Made by a program: the position numbers and the translations under genes
The notes under the pieces: generated by a model
Databases searched by the model: none
What the model was told of the DNA's origin: nothing
Seen by the model: the letters and a program-made list of their open reading frames with translations, nothing else
NCBI RefSeq assembly: GCF_003837805.1
Contig: NZ_RQIT01000013.1
Location: 1 to 64,000, forward strand
Length of the DNA stretch: 64,000 nucleotides
Reading direction: 5' to 3'
Source of the DNA: Bradyrhizobium sp. RP6
GTDB lineage: Bacteria; Pseudomonadota; Alphaproteobacteria; Rhizobiales; Xanthobacteraceae
Part shown: one piece after another, positions 26,889-38,109 of the stretch
Position numbering within the stretch: position 1 is the first letter of the stretch
Layout of the letters: every line of letters starts with the position of its first letter

Positions 26889-28076
26889 TCATTCGCCGGG
26901 AACGAGCCGCCCGAGCGGTGGCTGCGCCGAACGGCGCAGCTTGCGGCGCGACAGATAGAGCAGGATTCCCGTGGCCGAGAACAACGGCATCAGGGCCGCG
27001 GCAATCATGAACGCGAGCTTGCCCGGCCATCCCAGGATTGCGCCACGATGGATGTCGTAGATGGCCGCGATGACCTTCTCGCCGAATGTCTTCTCGGCAT
27101 GCCGTTCAGCGGAAAGCAGCTGCCCGGTAAAGGCATCGACGCGGAATTCGTCGCGTGTCGCCTCGAGTGTCCTATCCTTCTCCCACGACCGGATCCGTAT
27201 CACCGTGCCGTGGCCGGCCGGCAGCGTCAGCAGAGCCCTGGAGAAGCGGCCGCCCTCCTCGCGCTCGAACGTCGTCCATGCCCGATCGAATCCGATCGGC
27301 TGCGTGGTCTCCGCCGCAAGCAGGCGCTTTGACGGCATCTTGGGCTGCATCTTCGCAGCAGCGAGTTGCGGACGCGACAGCAGCCAGGCCACTCCATCCC
27401 TGTACCAATCGAAGGAGAACCACAGCCCGGTGAGCGTCATCACAAGATAAACCGGGAGCACCCAGGTGCCGATCACCGCATGCAGCGACCGGTGCAGTCC
27501 GCGGCCGCTGAGCGCAAGATTAGGTTTCAGCCACATCTTCACGCTGCCGGCGCGACGCGGCCAGCGCAGCACGAGGCCCGAAACCAGCATGACGATCAGG
27601 CCGAGCGCGACGGTGCCGGTGATCGGACGACCCCAGCCCTTGCCGTCGCCGGGAATCAGCAGCCAGCGGTGCAGCCTGCGCACGGTCGCGAAGAACGCCT
27701 CGCCACGCGGCGAACCCAGCGCGCGCGCGTCGTAGGGGTCGACATAGAGCGAGGCCGGCCGCGCGCCGCCTTCGTCGCGCGCGAAGCGGACATGGACCGC
27801 TGCCGCAGGATCGCTCGACAGCGTGACGGCCGAGACCTTGCCGAGATCCTGTGCCGCTTTCAGGCGCGCAACCAACGCGTCCGGCATCAGCGCCGGGATT
27901 TGACGCGGTGGGACCTGCATGATCCCGGCGTTGAGTTGATCGACGATCTCGTCCTCAAAACTCATGATCGCGCCGGTCAGCGCGATCAGGGCGAGCACCA
28001 GCGCGAGGACTAGGCCCGCGATGGAATGGACCTGGAGCAGAGCCGCCTTGGCCGTACGCCCGATCCGCACCGTCAT
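26889..28076 (-). CDS. PepSY-domain membrane protein linked to siderophore uptake
   Basis: A 395-residue inner-membrane protein of the PepSY-associated TM helix (PiuB-like) family with four hydrophobic helices at about 17-40, 150-175, 195-225 and 350-375. HSIAGLVLALVLALIALTGAIMSFEDEI, HRWLLIPGDGKGWGRPITG and LHRSLHAVIGTWVLPVYLVMTLTGLWFSFDW are family segments. It follows the TonB receptor gene by 2 bp in one operon. Such proteins probably reduce or release iron from imported ferrisiderophores. Confidence 0.88.
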   Translation of the reverse strand: MTVRIGRTAKAALLQVHSIAGLVLALVLALIALTGAIMSFEDEIVDQLNAGIMQVPPRQIPALMPDALVARLKAAQDLGKVSAVTLSSDPAAAVHVRFARDEGGARPASLYVDPYDARALGSPRGEAFFATVRRLHRWLLIPGDGKGWGRPITGTVALGLIVMLVSGLVLRWPRRAGSVKMWLKPNLALSGRGLHRSLHAVIGTWVLPVYLVMTLTGLWFSFDWYRDGVAWLLSRPQLAAAKMQPKMPSKRLLAAETTQPIGFDRAWTTFEREEGGRFSRALLTLPAGHGTVIRIRSWEKDRTLEATRDEFRVDAFTGQLLSAERHAEKTFGEKVIAAIYDIHRGAILGWPGKLAFMIAAALMPLFSATGILLYLSRRKLRRSAQPPLGRLVPGE

Positions 28077-28078
28077 CG

Positions 28079-30418
28079 CTAGAACTTCACCGTTGCCGAC
28101 AGCGAGAACCGCCGCGCATCGCCGATGGCAACGTTCAAGGCATTCCCGGTGCTGGATGTATAGTAGAGCTTGTCGAACAGGTTCTTGACGTTGAACTGAT
28201 ACGTCACGGGCAGATTATCGATCTTGGTGTCGTACGTCGCAAAAATGTCCGCCACGGTATAGGCCGACAAGAAGAAGGTGTTCGCGGAGTCGCCGGGCCG
28301 GTCACCGACATAGTGCGCGCCGCCGCCGAGTCGCAGGCGTCCGGGGAGCGCATCGCCGAAATCGTAGACGAGATAGAGCGAAGCCGTGTTCATCGCGGAG
28401 TTCAGCAACTTGGCATTGCCGTTGATGGGATCGTTCTCCAGGCGGGCATCGGTGTAGCCGTAGCTACCGATCAAGCTCCATTGATCGCTCAGCCTGCCGG
28501 TCACGTCCAATTCGACGCCGCGCGATCGCGCCTTCGCGGACGTTCGTACCAAGACCGTGCCGCTGCTAAAAGGGTCGGAGACCAGCACGTTCTTCTTCTC
28601 GATGTCGTAGACCGCCAGAGTGCCGGACAGCCGCTTGTTGACGTCGAATTTGACGCCGGTCTCCCATTGGGTGCCCTCTTCGGGCAGAATGGTGGAGTCG
28701 ACGACGAAGCCGATGGGAGCACCGGTGAAGAGCGCGATGGTCGAGGTCGGCTTCAGCGACTGAGTATAGCTCACGTAGTAGGAGAGCTGATCGTTCAGCT
28801 TGAAGATGATGCCGCCGAGCGGCAGCACCTTGTCGCCCGCCAGATTTGTGTTCGTGATGAAGTTCGGCCGGCCCTTTCCGGCGAGCTGCTCATATTCCAT
28901 CCAACGCACGCCGCCGACCACGGACAGCCAGTTGGTCACGTGGAATGTGTCCTGGGCGAAGAAGCTGCGGGTGCCGAGCTTGTCGGTCTGCTCGCTGTCG
29001 GTTGCAGAAACGGTCGTGCCCGGTGTGACCAGCCCGTAGACCGGGTTGTAAAAATTGAAAGTCGGGGTCGCCTGGCGGATCAGGTCGTGACGATCGATCG
29101 TGCGATACAGCGCCTCGCCACCGAACAGGATCTCGTTGCGGAAGCCGCCGACCCAGACGTCACCCTGGAGATAGGAGGTGCCGTAGCTGGCGTTGCTCAG
29201 CGAGTTATGGGTGCCATCGTTGCTGCGGGTCTCGACGCCGGTTTTGGCGTTGACGCTGGTGATGCGCAGCTGATTGGCACTGTAAGTCTCGGTGTTGTAG
29301 CTGTAGGCTGCCGTAACCTTCCAATTGTCGTCGAGCTTCTGCTCGACCGAGCCCTGGATCAGGTCGGAGGTGCCCCACATGTTGTTGAAGGGCTCGTCGA
29401 GCCGGCGCGTCTTCGGGATCGCCAGCGGAGCGCCGTTGACGAAGGCCGTGCCGCGGTCGAAAGGATAGATGAACTCGCGGTGCTCATAGGTGAGCTGGAC
29501 CGTCGTGGTGTCGCCGTACCAGGCCAGCGACGGGTTCACCAGCATCTCGCGATGCCGGCCGAAATTCCGCCAGAAATCCTCGCTGACGCCGTAGCCGATA
29601 AAGCGATAGGCAAGACCGCCGTCGCCGATCGGACCGGTGATGTCGAGCGTGCCGTCAGCGCCGTTCCGGTTGTTGGCGTAGGTCGAGCCCAGCAGCGTGA
29701 CCGAACCGTGCTGATAGAGCTCGGGGAGCTTGCTGATGGTGTTGACGATGCCGCCAGGGTCCATGATGCCGTAGAGCAGCGAGGCGGGCCCTTTCAGCAC
29801 CTCGACGCTCTCGACCGCGGCATTGAGGCTGCGGCCCTGCACCAGCGGCATGCCGTTGCGCATGATCGAGCCGTCGCGGTTGTCGCCGAAGCCACGCCGG
29901 ATCACGGCGTCCTGGGTGCCGGCGAGCGTGTTGGTCTGGGTGATGCCGGAGATGTTGATGAGCGCATCGTCGATGTTGCGCGGGAGCTGATCCTTCAACA
30001 CCTGCTCCGGCACGATGTTGACGGACTGCGATGTATCGAGCGGCGAGGCGCCGCTGCGCAGCGTGGTCGCGCTCGGCATTGCGCGGTAGCCGAGCTTTGC
30101 GGCCTGCTGTGCGGCGGCTTCCGCAGCGGCGCGCTCCGAGAGCGTCGGCACCGCAGGAGCAGACGTGGCAGTGCGACTGCGCTGGCGTGCGGCGGCTTGC
30201 GTGCGGCGTGAAGACTGGTCCGACGCCCGCGCTGGCTTCGGCCGCTGCGCCGGCGCTTCCACCGTCACCGGCGGCAATGCCGATTGCGCCTGCGCGATCG
30301 TCATGGTTGAGGGGCATTCGGCGAGCAGCACAGCCGCTCCGATGAGAAGATCGGCACGGCCCTTGCCGGCGCGATGACGACCGCCGCTGGCGCGTTGGCC
30401 ATCCAGATAAGCACGCAC
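28079..30418 (-). CDS. TonB-dependent siderophore receptor
   Basis: A 779-residue outer-membrane receptor. The plug domain contains SQSVNIVPEQVLKDQLPRNIDDALINISGI and RGFGDNRDGSIMRNGMPL, with VEVLKGPASLLYGIMDPGGIVN typical of ferric-siderophore receptors, and the barrel ends in FSLSATVKF with a terminal phenylalanine. The GTG start gives an unusually long leader; the hydrophobic part ends near AQAQS. No N-terminal signalling domain is seen. An Irr/ICE-like box lies 98 bp upstream, pointing to iron control. Confidence 0.9.
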   Translation of the reverse strand: MRAYLDGQRASGGRHRAGKGRADLLIGAAVLLAECPSTMTIAQAQSALPPVTVEAPAQRPKPARASDQSSRRTQAAARQRSRTATSAPAVPTLSERAAAEAAAQQAAKLGYRAMPSATTLRSGASPLDTSQSVNIVPEQVLKDQLPRNIDDALINISGITQTNTLAGTQDAVIRRGFGDNRDGSIMRNGMPLVQGRSLNAAVESVEVLKGPASLLYGIMDPGGIVNTISKLPELYQHGSVTLLGSTYANNRNGADGTLDITGPIGDGGLAYRFIGYGVSEDFWRNFGRHREMLVNPSLAWYGDTTTVQLTYEHREFIYPFDRGTAFVNGAPLAIPKTRRLDEPFNNMWGTSDLIQGSVEQKLDDNWKVTAAYSYNTETYSANQLRITSVNAKTGVETRSNDGTHNSLSNASYGTSYLQGDVWVGGFRNEILFGGEALYRTIDRHDLIRQATPTFNFYNPVYGLVTPGTTVSATDSEQTDKLGTRSFFAQDTFHVTNWLSVVGGVRWMEYEQLAGKGRPNFITNTNLAGDKVLPLGGIIFKLNDQLSYYVSYTQSLKPTSTIALFTGAPIGFVVDSTILPEEGTQWETGVKFDVNKRLSGTLAVYDIEKKNVLVSDPFSSGTVLVRTSAKARSRGVELDVTGRLSDQWSLIGSYGYTDARLENDPINGNAKLLNSAMNTASLYLVYDFGDALPGRLRLGGGAHYVGDRPGDSANTFFLSAYTVADIFATYDTKIDNLPVTYQFNVKNLFDKLYYTSSTGNALNVAIGDARRFSLSATVKF

Positions 30419-30515
30419 GTTCGATTCACTTCCAGGTCAGACGCAGCATTGAAGCTGGCGCGTCTAACAGGCACGGATCACAAGCGAAACCGCAAGCGGA
30501 CTTGAATCGCTCTAG

Positions 30516-30532
30516 TATTGAATGGTTCTAAG
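30516..30532. promoter_or_regulatory. Putative Irr-binding ICE motif
   Basis: TATTGAATGGTTCTAAG aligns with TTTAGAA-N3-TTCTAAA, matching 11 of 14 defined positions, and the right half is nearly complete. Irr controls iron genes through this motif in Bradyrhizobium. It lies 98 bp before the TonB receptor start, a plausible promoter position. Confidence 0.55.
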
Positions 30533-30630
30533 GACGGATCGGCGCTGAACGGCAATCTCAAATGGCCGTCCTGCCAAGCGCGGCACGCAGCACGCGAATT
30601 CGCGGCGGCGCGTCGCGATCTTGCGCGGGC

Positions 30631-31515
30631 TCACGCGATGGCAGGCGCCGTCAATGCGTCGAGCTTCCGCTTGAGCGCGGTGCCGTCGGGCAGCGCGCGG
30701 AGCGGGGAGCGCACGCGCAGCCAGCCTGGATCGCCCGTCTGCGCCGCGAGGATGGCCTTCAGCGTCGCGACCAGAGACGGCGTCTTCACCACGGCATCTG
30801 TCGCTGCCTGCATGCGCGCCTCGACATCCTTGCCGTCAATCATGTCCTTGACCAGCTCCGGCACGAGGTTGGCCATGCCGCAAATGGTGCCGGCGCCGCC
30901 CGCGGCCATCGCGCGGGCGATGTCGGGCTCGTTGCCGACGGTGATGGCGAGCTCGGGCACGGCCGCGCGGAACGCCAGGAACTGCTTGAAATCACCGCTG
31001 GAGTCCTTCAGGCCGGCGACCTGCTTGCCATAGCGCTTGCGCAAGTTCGCGGCGACCGTCGTCGGGATCGCAACGCCAGACACCTGCGGGATGTGATAGA
31101 GCGAGGCGCGCAGCCGATCGTCGGCGACACCATCGATGATGGCGGCAAAGGCATCCTCGATGCCTTCGGGCGTGACGCTGCGGTCGAAATAGGGCGGCAG
31201 CAGCAGCACGTGGCGCAGGCCGAGGCCGAGCACGGCGCGCGTCAGCGCGATGCTGTCGGTGATGGCGGGAAAGCCGCCGCCGATTCCGATGCGTTCCGGC
31301 GCGATGCCGGCCTTGAGCATGGCTTCGATCGTCGCGACGCGTTCGCTGGCATTGAACGAGGTGCCTTCGCCGGTGGTGCCGAACAGGACGACGCCGTCGA
31401 CGCCCTTGCCGAAGAGTTGCCTGACGTGGCCGGCGAGCCGGGCGTGATCCACGCTGCCATCGGCCGCCAGCGGTGTCGCCGACGCCACCCAGAACCCGCG
31501 AATTGCCTCCGTCAT
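30631..31515 (-). CDS. Dihydrodipicolinate synthase family protein
   Basis: A 294-residue DapA-superfamily lyase. The GTTGEGTSF motif, YHIPQVSG (tyrosine relay) and GLKDSSG with the Schiff-base lysine (about residue 163) are present. It differs from lysine-pathway DapA in its substrate-loop sequences and sits in a catabolic context: divergent FAD dehydrogenase and GntR genes. A 2-keto-3-deoxy acid is a likely substrate type. The ATG at 31515 is preferred over GTG at 31518 because of AAGGGCGG. Confidence 0.85.
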   Translation of the reverse strand: MTEAIRGFWVASATPLAADGSVDHARLAGHVRQLFGKGVDGVVLFGTTGEGTSFNASERVATIEAMLKAGIAPERIGIGGGFPAITDSIALTRAVLGLGLRHVLLLPPYFDRSVTPEGIEDAFAAIIDGVADDRLRASLYHIPQVSGVAIPTTVAANLRKRYGKQVAGLKDSSGDFKQFLAFRAAVPELAITVGNEPDIARAMAAGGAGTICGMANLVPELVKDMIDGKDVEARMQAATDAVVKTPSLVATLKAILAAQTGDPGWLRVRSPLRALPDGTALKRKLDALTAPAIA

Positions 31516-31607
31516 CACACCGCCCTTTGCTGCCGCCCCGAACTAAGCCGCTGATCTCCAACGATCTTCCGCGCTTACCGGGATCCTGTTTTTGCTTTAC
31601 TTTCCGC

Positions 31608-31626
31608 CTTGTACCTTACATACAAG
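31608..31626. promoter_or_regulatory. Inverted repeat, candidate FadR-type GntR operator
   Basis: CTTGTA-CCTTACA-TACAAG has 6-bp arms and a 7-base spacer. It lies in the divergent control region between the DapA-family gene (start 31515) and the FAD dehydrogenase gene (start 31690). TTGTA/TACAA half-sites resemble operators of the FadR branch of GntR, and a regulator of that branch is encoded at 33110-33775. Confidence 0.55.
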
Positions 31627-31689
31627 ATGGATGCAAATCTCAGCGCCATGAGCGCAGTGGAGATATTGGAAATATTGAGGAGGTCTCGC

Positions 31690-33102
31690 ATGGACATGGT
31701 GACCCCCGCCGGGCGACCCGACCAGCTGCTCGGCGCATTGCGCGCCAGACTCGGTGCGGCCGCGGTGCTGACGGGCAGCGAGGTGCCAGCCCGCAATTGC
31801 AACGACTGGAGCGCGAGCCTTCCGCAGACGCCGCTTGCGGTGATCCGGCCGCTCGATGCACAGGGCGTGGCCGATGCGATTGCGACCTGCCGGCAGGCGC
31901 GGCTTCCCTTCGTGCCGCAGGGCGGACTGACCGGGCTGTGCCGCGGCGCCTCGCCCGAAGCAGGCTGGATCGCGATCTCGCTGGAGCGCATGACCGGCAT
32001 CGAGGAGATCGATCGCGCCTCCGCGACGATGACGGTGAAAGCAGGCACGCCGCTGGAGACGATCCAGAAGGCCGCCGACGAAGCCGGCTTCTTCTTTCCG
32101 CTGGACCTCGGCTCGCGCGGCTCCTGCGCGATCGGCGGCAATCTTTCCACCAACGCCGGCGGCAACCGCGTGATCCGCTACGGCATGACGCGCGAGCTGG
32201 TGCTCGGCCTGGAGGTGGTGCTGCCGGACGGCACCATCATCACCAGCCTCAACAAGCTGATGAAGAACAATGCCGGGTACGATCTGAAGCATCTGTTCAT
32301 CGGCTCGGAAGGCACGCTTGGCATCATCACCCGCGTGGTGCTGAAGCTGTTCCCGAAACCGCGCTCGACCATGGCTGCACTCTGTGCGCTGAAGGATTAT
32401 GCCGCTGTGGTCGCGCTGCTCGACGCCGCGCGCTCAGGGCTCGGTCCGCTGTTGTCGGCGTTCGAGGTGATGTGGCCGGACTATTGGGACGTGATCACGA
32501 ATCGCGCCGGCGTGAAGCCGCCGGTCGCGCCAGGTCACGGCCTTTACGTGCTGGTCGAGGCGCAGGGCACCGACGAGAGCGTAGACGCGCCGCGCTTCCA
32601 GAGCTGGCTCGAAGAGCTGATGGAGCGCGGGCTGCTCGCCGACGCCGCTGTCGCGCAGTCGCTGGCGCAGACGCAAGCCTTCTGGCGCGTGCGCGACGTC
32701 TGCGCCGAGTTCGGCCAGGTGCTGGGTCCGCACATCTCCTACGACATCGGCCTTGCGGTGGCGCGGATGGACGAATTCGTCACGCGCTGCAAGGCCGCGC
32801 TCGCTTCCGGCATCAAGGGCTGCGAGAGCGTCTATTACGGCCATATCGGCGACGGCAATCTGCATCTCGTCTCCTGGGTCGCCGGCCTCTCCGTCGCGCA
32901 GCAGCCGAAGGAAGCGATGGACGCGATCATCTACGGTCTGGTCCGCGAGCTCGGCGGCAGCGTCTCGGCCGAGCACGGCATCGGCACGTTGAAGAAGCAC
33001 TGGCTGGGTCATGCCAGGAGCGATGCCGAGATCGCGCTAATGCGGACGCTGAAGGCTGCGCTCGATCCCGATCACCTGCTCAATCCCGGCAAGGTGATCT
33101 GA
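31690..33102 (+). CDS. FAD-linked 2-hydroxyacid dehydrogenase (GlcD/DLD family)
   Basis: A 470-residue flavoenzyme with an N-terminal FAD-binding PCMH-type domain and a C-terminal FAD-oxidase domain. LPFVPQGGLTGLCRGA, GSCAIGGNLSTNAGGNRVIRYGMTRELVLGLEVVLPDG, YYGHIGDGNLHLVSW and EHGIGTLKKHW are the classic motifs. Probable substrates are D-lactate, D-2-hydroxyglutarate or a related acid. The frame is open further upstream, but the ATG at 31690 has a perfect GAGGAGGT. It ends 7 bp before the GntR gene. Confidence 0.9.
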   Translation: MDMVTPAGRPDQLLGALRARLGAAAVLTGSEVPARNCNDWSASLPQTPLAVIRPLDAQGVADAIATCRQARLPFVPQGGLTGLCRGASPEAGWIAISLERMTGIEEIDRASATMTVKAGTPLETIQKAADEAGFFFPLDLGSRGSCAIGGNLSTNAGGNRVIRYGMTRELVLGLEVVLPDGTIITSLNKLMKNNAGYDLKHLFIGSEGTLGIITRVVLKLFPKPRSTMAALCALKDYAAVVALLDAARSGLGPLLSAFEVMWPDYWDVITNRAGVKPPVAPGHGLYVLVEAQGTDESVDAPRFQSWLEELMERGLLADAAVAQSLAQTQAFWRVRDVCAEFGQVLGPHISYDIGLAVARMDEFVTRCKAALASGIKGCESVYYGHIGDGNLHLVSWVAGLSVAQQPKEAMDAIIYGLVRELGGSVSAEHGIGTLKKHWLGHARSDAEIALMRTLKAALDPDHLLNPGKVI

Positions 33103-33109
33103 GAGCGCC

Positions 33110-33775
33110 ATGCGATCGCTCAAGCTCGATACGCCGAAATCGCTGTCGCAGCGGGTGATGCTGCGGCTGCGCCAGGCCATCATCGACGGCGAGTTCGCGC
33201 TTGGAGCGGCCATCTCCGAGGAGATGGTGGCCAGCTCCTTCGGCGTCAGCCGCACGCCGGTGCGCGAGGCCATGGGCCAGTTGCAGGCGCAAGGTCTCGT
33301 CGTGATCCGGCCGCAGGTCGGCAGTTTCGTGTTCACGCCGAGCGCCGAAGACATCAATGCGCTCTGCACCTTCCGCATCGCGCTGGAGCCCAAGGCGGCC
33401 GAGCTCGCCTTCCGGCACGATCGTGACAGTACGATTGCGGCCATGAGCGCGGCGATCGCGGCGATGGAGCCGGCGGTCGCGGCGAAGGACAACATCGCCT
33501 ATGGCCGCGCCGACGCCGCCTTCCACGAGGCGCTGTTCACCCATTGCGGCAACCACTACCTCGCCGAGTCCTATCAGCTCGTCTCCGGCCGCGTCGCCGC
33601 GCTCCGCACCAACCTGACGTCGCCGATCGACGTGCGCACCCGCACGTCCTTCGACGAGCATCGCAAGCTGCTCGATCTGTTCGCACGCGGCGAACTCGCC
33701 GCCTTCGAAGACCTGATGACGACCCACATCACCAATTCGGGAATCGTCTACGCAAGGGCGCTGAAGGTGGGTTGA
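33110..33775 (+). CDS. GntR-family regulator, FadR/FCD subfamily
   Basis: A 221-residue regulator: winged helix at about 10-75 (LRQAIIDGEFALGAAISEEMVASSFGVSRTPVREAMGQLQAQGLVVIRPQVGSFV) and an all-helical FCD ligand domain after 85, with DAAFHEALFTHCGNHYL supplying metal-binding residues. It is cotranscribed with the FAD dehydrogenase and probably represses both divergent units through the repeat at 31608-31626. FCD regulators commonly sense small carboxylic acids. Confidence 0.9.
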   Translation: MRSLKLDTPKSLSQRVMLRLRQAIIDGEFALGAAISEEMVASSFGVSRTPVREAMGQLQAQGLVVIRPQVGSFVFTPSAEDINALCTFRIALEPKAAELAFRHDRDSTIAAMSAAIAAMEPAVAAKDNIAYGRADAAFHEALFTHCGNHYLAESYQLVSGRVAALRTNLTSPIDVRTRTSFDEHRKLLDLFARGELAAFEDLMTTHITNSGIVYARALKVG

Positions 33776-33781
33776 GCGGAT

Positions 33782-33946
33782 CTAACGCTCTCCCTTCGCT
33801 CCCGGCCTGTCCAGAAAGTCCAGCGCGGTGTTGATCTGCTCGAGCTGGTGCTCGATCTTGTCACGATCCTCCACCGACGGCGCCTTTTCGAGCTGTTCCA
33901 CGAGCTTCTGCTTCCGCAGCAGCAAGTTCTCTATGACCGTGCTCAC
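33782..33946 (-). CDS. Small coiled-coil protein, 54 residues
   Basis: An open frame from GTG at 33946 to TAG at 33782-33784, preceded by GGGGGAG at good spacing. It reads MSTVIENLLLRKQKLVEQLE, then a charged KAPSVEDRDKIEHQLEQINTALDF segment, ending GAKGER. The leucine spacing and alternating charge predict a two-helix coiled coil. It is convergent with the GntR gene, 6 bp away. The function is unknown; codon usage is GC-rich and normal for the window, which supports a real gene. Confidence 0.7.
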   Translation of the reverse strand: MSTVIENLLLRKQKLVEQLEKAPSVEDRDKIEHQLEQINTALDFLDRPGAKGER

Positions 33947-34245
33947 AGCTCCCCCATCGCCAGAGGCGACGTCACCGGACGCCAGAATGATGCAAACGCG
34001 CGCAAGCTGGGCCCGCGTCGAACCCTCAACCAGAATGTTCGCGGGCGCAGTTGGTTCCTATGGCCAGATCTGCGCCGTCACCAGGACGGAACCCGCCTTT
34101 CCTCCCCCGAAACCGATCCGAGGACGGCACGGGATGGAGCGGTCAGCCTGTGGACCGAGTCACGGCCACGCACGGCATCACAATCGGCGGTGGCGGCGCA
34201 CCGATCGGTTGAATTCGCCCGCCCCGAGCCCTATGCGTAGGCGCC
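33947..34245. other. Intergenic region upstream of the YgiQ gene
   Basis: Frames here run without family resemblance. The region must contain the promoters of the small coiled-coil gene (minus) and the YgiQ gene (plus), but no clear motif is recognised. Confidence 0.4.
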
Positions 34246-36267
<2,022 letters not shown>

Positions 36268-36309
36268 CGGACGGGAAGGCGGATCAGGTCCGGTTCTGCG
36301 TGGCGCCTT

Positions 36310-36510
36310 CGCACCTCCAAAATAAAAATGGCGAAAACAACCCCATGCACAGTAGGCGGGGCAACAACATCAATGACTTAGAGCGTAACGAGACGGGCTG
36401 AACCGTCATCGCGCCCTGGCTTGCGTATCAAGCACGATCTTTTCCCGATTTACGAAACTGTTGCTCCGTCGGGCAAAACAGGCGCATGATGGCATCATCG
36501 CAGAACGTGG
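36310..36510. repeat. Probable dispersed Bradyrhizobium-type intergenic repeat
   Basis: On the minus strand the segment contains GATGGCATCATGCGCC, CTGTTTTGCCCGACGG and GCATGGGGTTGTTTTCGCC, which I recall as recurrent intergenic units of Bradyrhizobium chromosomes. No gene is supported between the YgiQ stop at 36267 and the frame at 36406. The identification rests on memory of such repeats, not on a search. Confidence 0.4.
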
Positions 36511-36711
36511 GCCAAGGCGAGCCCCTTCCGCTGTTCCGTATCGACATCCTCGCGCTTCACGCCGCGGCCCGCGCAGGCTGTTTGCTCGCCCGTTCGACTC
36601 GCTGACGGCCTCCTTGATCGCCTGGGAGACCAGCAAGGTCTGCGAAATGACCGCCGCAGGACTCGCCTTGCCCGCACCGCGCTCAAATCTTTCTTGGTTC
36701 ATTGTGCTCAT
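36406..36711 (-). CDS. Doubtful open frame of about 101 codons
   Basis: The frame begins MSTMNQERFERGAGKASPAAV and runs into the dispersed-repeat sequence at its 3' end. The first residues (NQERFERG) recall the start of carboxymuconolactone decarboxylase-like proteins, but nothing after them fits, and there is no ribosome-binding site. It may be a decayed fragment or not a gene at all. Confidence 0.2.
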   Translation of the reverse strand: MSTMNQERFERGAGKASPAAVISQTLLVSQAIKEAVSESNGRANSLRGPRREARGCRYGTAEGARLGPRSAMMPSCACFARRSNSFVNREKIVLDTQARAR

Positions 36712-36790
36712 AGATGCCGGTTTCGGAGGCAACGCGGAAGCCAATCGTCTCAAGCGGGATAGGCGGCTTATGCCCCAAAGCGGACATTCA

Positions 36791-37999
36791 TTATGCGCTG
36801 GGGTTGCGACGGCCTGCCAAGACAATGGTTGCAGCAAGAATGTCCAAGACCGCGGCGACAATCAGCGCGGGGGCGTAGCTGCCGAAGGCGTCGTGCAATA
36901 TGCCGTAAAGACTCGGACCCAAGGCCGCAACCAGCTGTATAGCGCACGACGCGACGCCAAAAACAGAACCGAAGGCTTTAGCTCCAAACTCCCGCCTGAC
37001 AATGATGGGCGACAACGTAGTGACATTGCCCACGGTCAAGCCGAAGATGATATTGGCGCCGATCAAGACCGGCAGAATAGGGAAAGCCGCCATTGCGGCG
37101 AACGATGCAGCTGCAACGACGAGGGCAACCGCCGCAGTCACCCTCGCATCAATATCATCAGCAAATCGCGCAAGCACGGCACGTCCTGCAAAAGCAGCAA
37201 GAGCCGTGGACGAAACGACCAAGGAGACGCTGAAGCGTTCGAAGGATTGAGCGAGTAAAGCGATCTGATGCGTTAGAAAGCCAATCTGCACCATCATCCC
37301 GATTCCGAACGCTGCCATTACGCTAAGAAGCGCTGGTGCTCGAAGTGCGGAGGGCAGTGTCCAATTCCGTCTATCGATGGTCGGCGCATGCGCTCTCACC
37401 GGCAATCCATCCGGCAAGAGCCCTAAATCTTGGGGGCGACTGCGCAGCACGAAGATAGCCAGTGCAAGTATGACAACCGACACGCAACAGCCCGCTGCTA
37501 GGGTCGTTGCTGCAAAGCCGATCCGCGATATGCCGAACAGAAGGACTGGCGCACCGAGGATGCCTCCGGCACTGGCTCCGAGCGACGCGATGGATACTGC
37601 CCGCCCTTGGTACCGATCAAACCACGGTGCGAGCGTTGTTGCGACCGCAGTGATCGAAAGGCCGGCCCATCCGATGCCCATCAAGAGAAAGGCGAAATAG
37701 GCTTCCCGAGGTGTCGTTACTCGACCAATCAAGGTCACTCCGCAAGCTAACGCGACGCCGCTGACTGCGATGATTGGGCGCGGACCGACGTTTCTGATAC
37801 CAGAGCCGACCGGTATCAGTAGCAACGCGCTCGCGACATGGAACATCGTAACGGCGCCCGAGACCACACCGGTTGTCCAACCGTTTGCCGTCACAACCTG
37901 ATGAAGATAGACACCCGCTCCAAACAAGCCGAGTGCATTCCCCATTAGTGAGCACAGCATGCAAGCGGCGACCATCCGCCAGCCAAAGAAGACTTGCAT
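36791..37999 (-). CDS. Major facilitator superfamily transporter
   Basis: A 402-residue transporter with 12 predicted membrane helices in two halves, separated by a central loop at about 190-220 (RSRPQDLGLLPDGLPVRAHAPTIDRRN). It has the general topology of MFS monocarboxylate/oxalate-type carriers, with FFGWRMVAACMLCSLMGNALGLFGAGVY as helix 1. The substrate is not indicated. Base composition is lower in GC than neighbouring core genes, consistent with an accessory region. Confidence 0.85.
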   Translation of the reverse strand: MQVFFGWRMVAACMLCSLMGNALGLFGAGVYLHQVVTANGWTTGVVSGAVTMFHVASALLLIPVGSGIRNVGPRPIIAVSGVALACGVTLIGRVTTPREAYFAFLLMGIGWAGLSITAVATTLAPWFDRYQGRAVSIASLGASAGGILGAPVLLFGISRIGFAATTLAAGCCVSVVILALAIFVLRSRPQDLGLLPDGLPVRAHAPTIDRRNWTLPSALRAPALLSVMAAFGIGMMVQIGFLTHQIALLAQSFERFSVSLVVSSTALAAFAGRAVLARFADDIDARVTAAVALVVAAASFAAMAAFPILPVLIGANIIFGLTVGNVTTLSPIIVRREFGAKAFGSVFGVASCAIQLVAALGPSLYGILHDAFGSYAPALIVAAVLDILAATIVLAGRRNPSA

Positions 38000-38109
38000 T
38001 GAGGCGTTCCAAGACGAAGATGCTGCCCCCGGAAGCTCCTACATAGTAAGCATGCGATGTTTCCACCTCTGCCGAAGTGTGACCGAAGTCCGATGGATGG
38101 ATGGGGATA

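Noticed and set aside
28313..30211. 632-codon plus-strand frame opposite the TonB receptor
   Set aside because: Shadow frame without family features; the receptor frame is unambiguous.
36461..37258. 265-codon plus-strand frame overlapping the MFS gene
   Set aside because: It runs antisense through the MFS coding region and repeat sequence; composition is Arg/Asn-rich without pattern.
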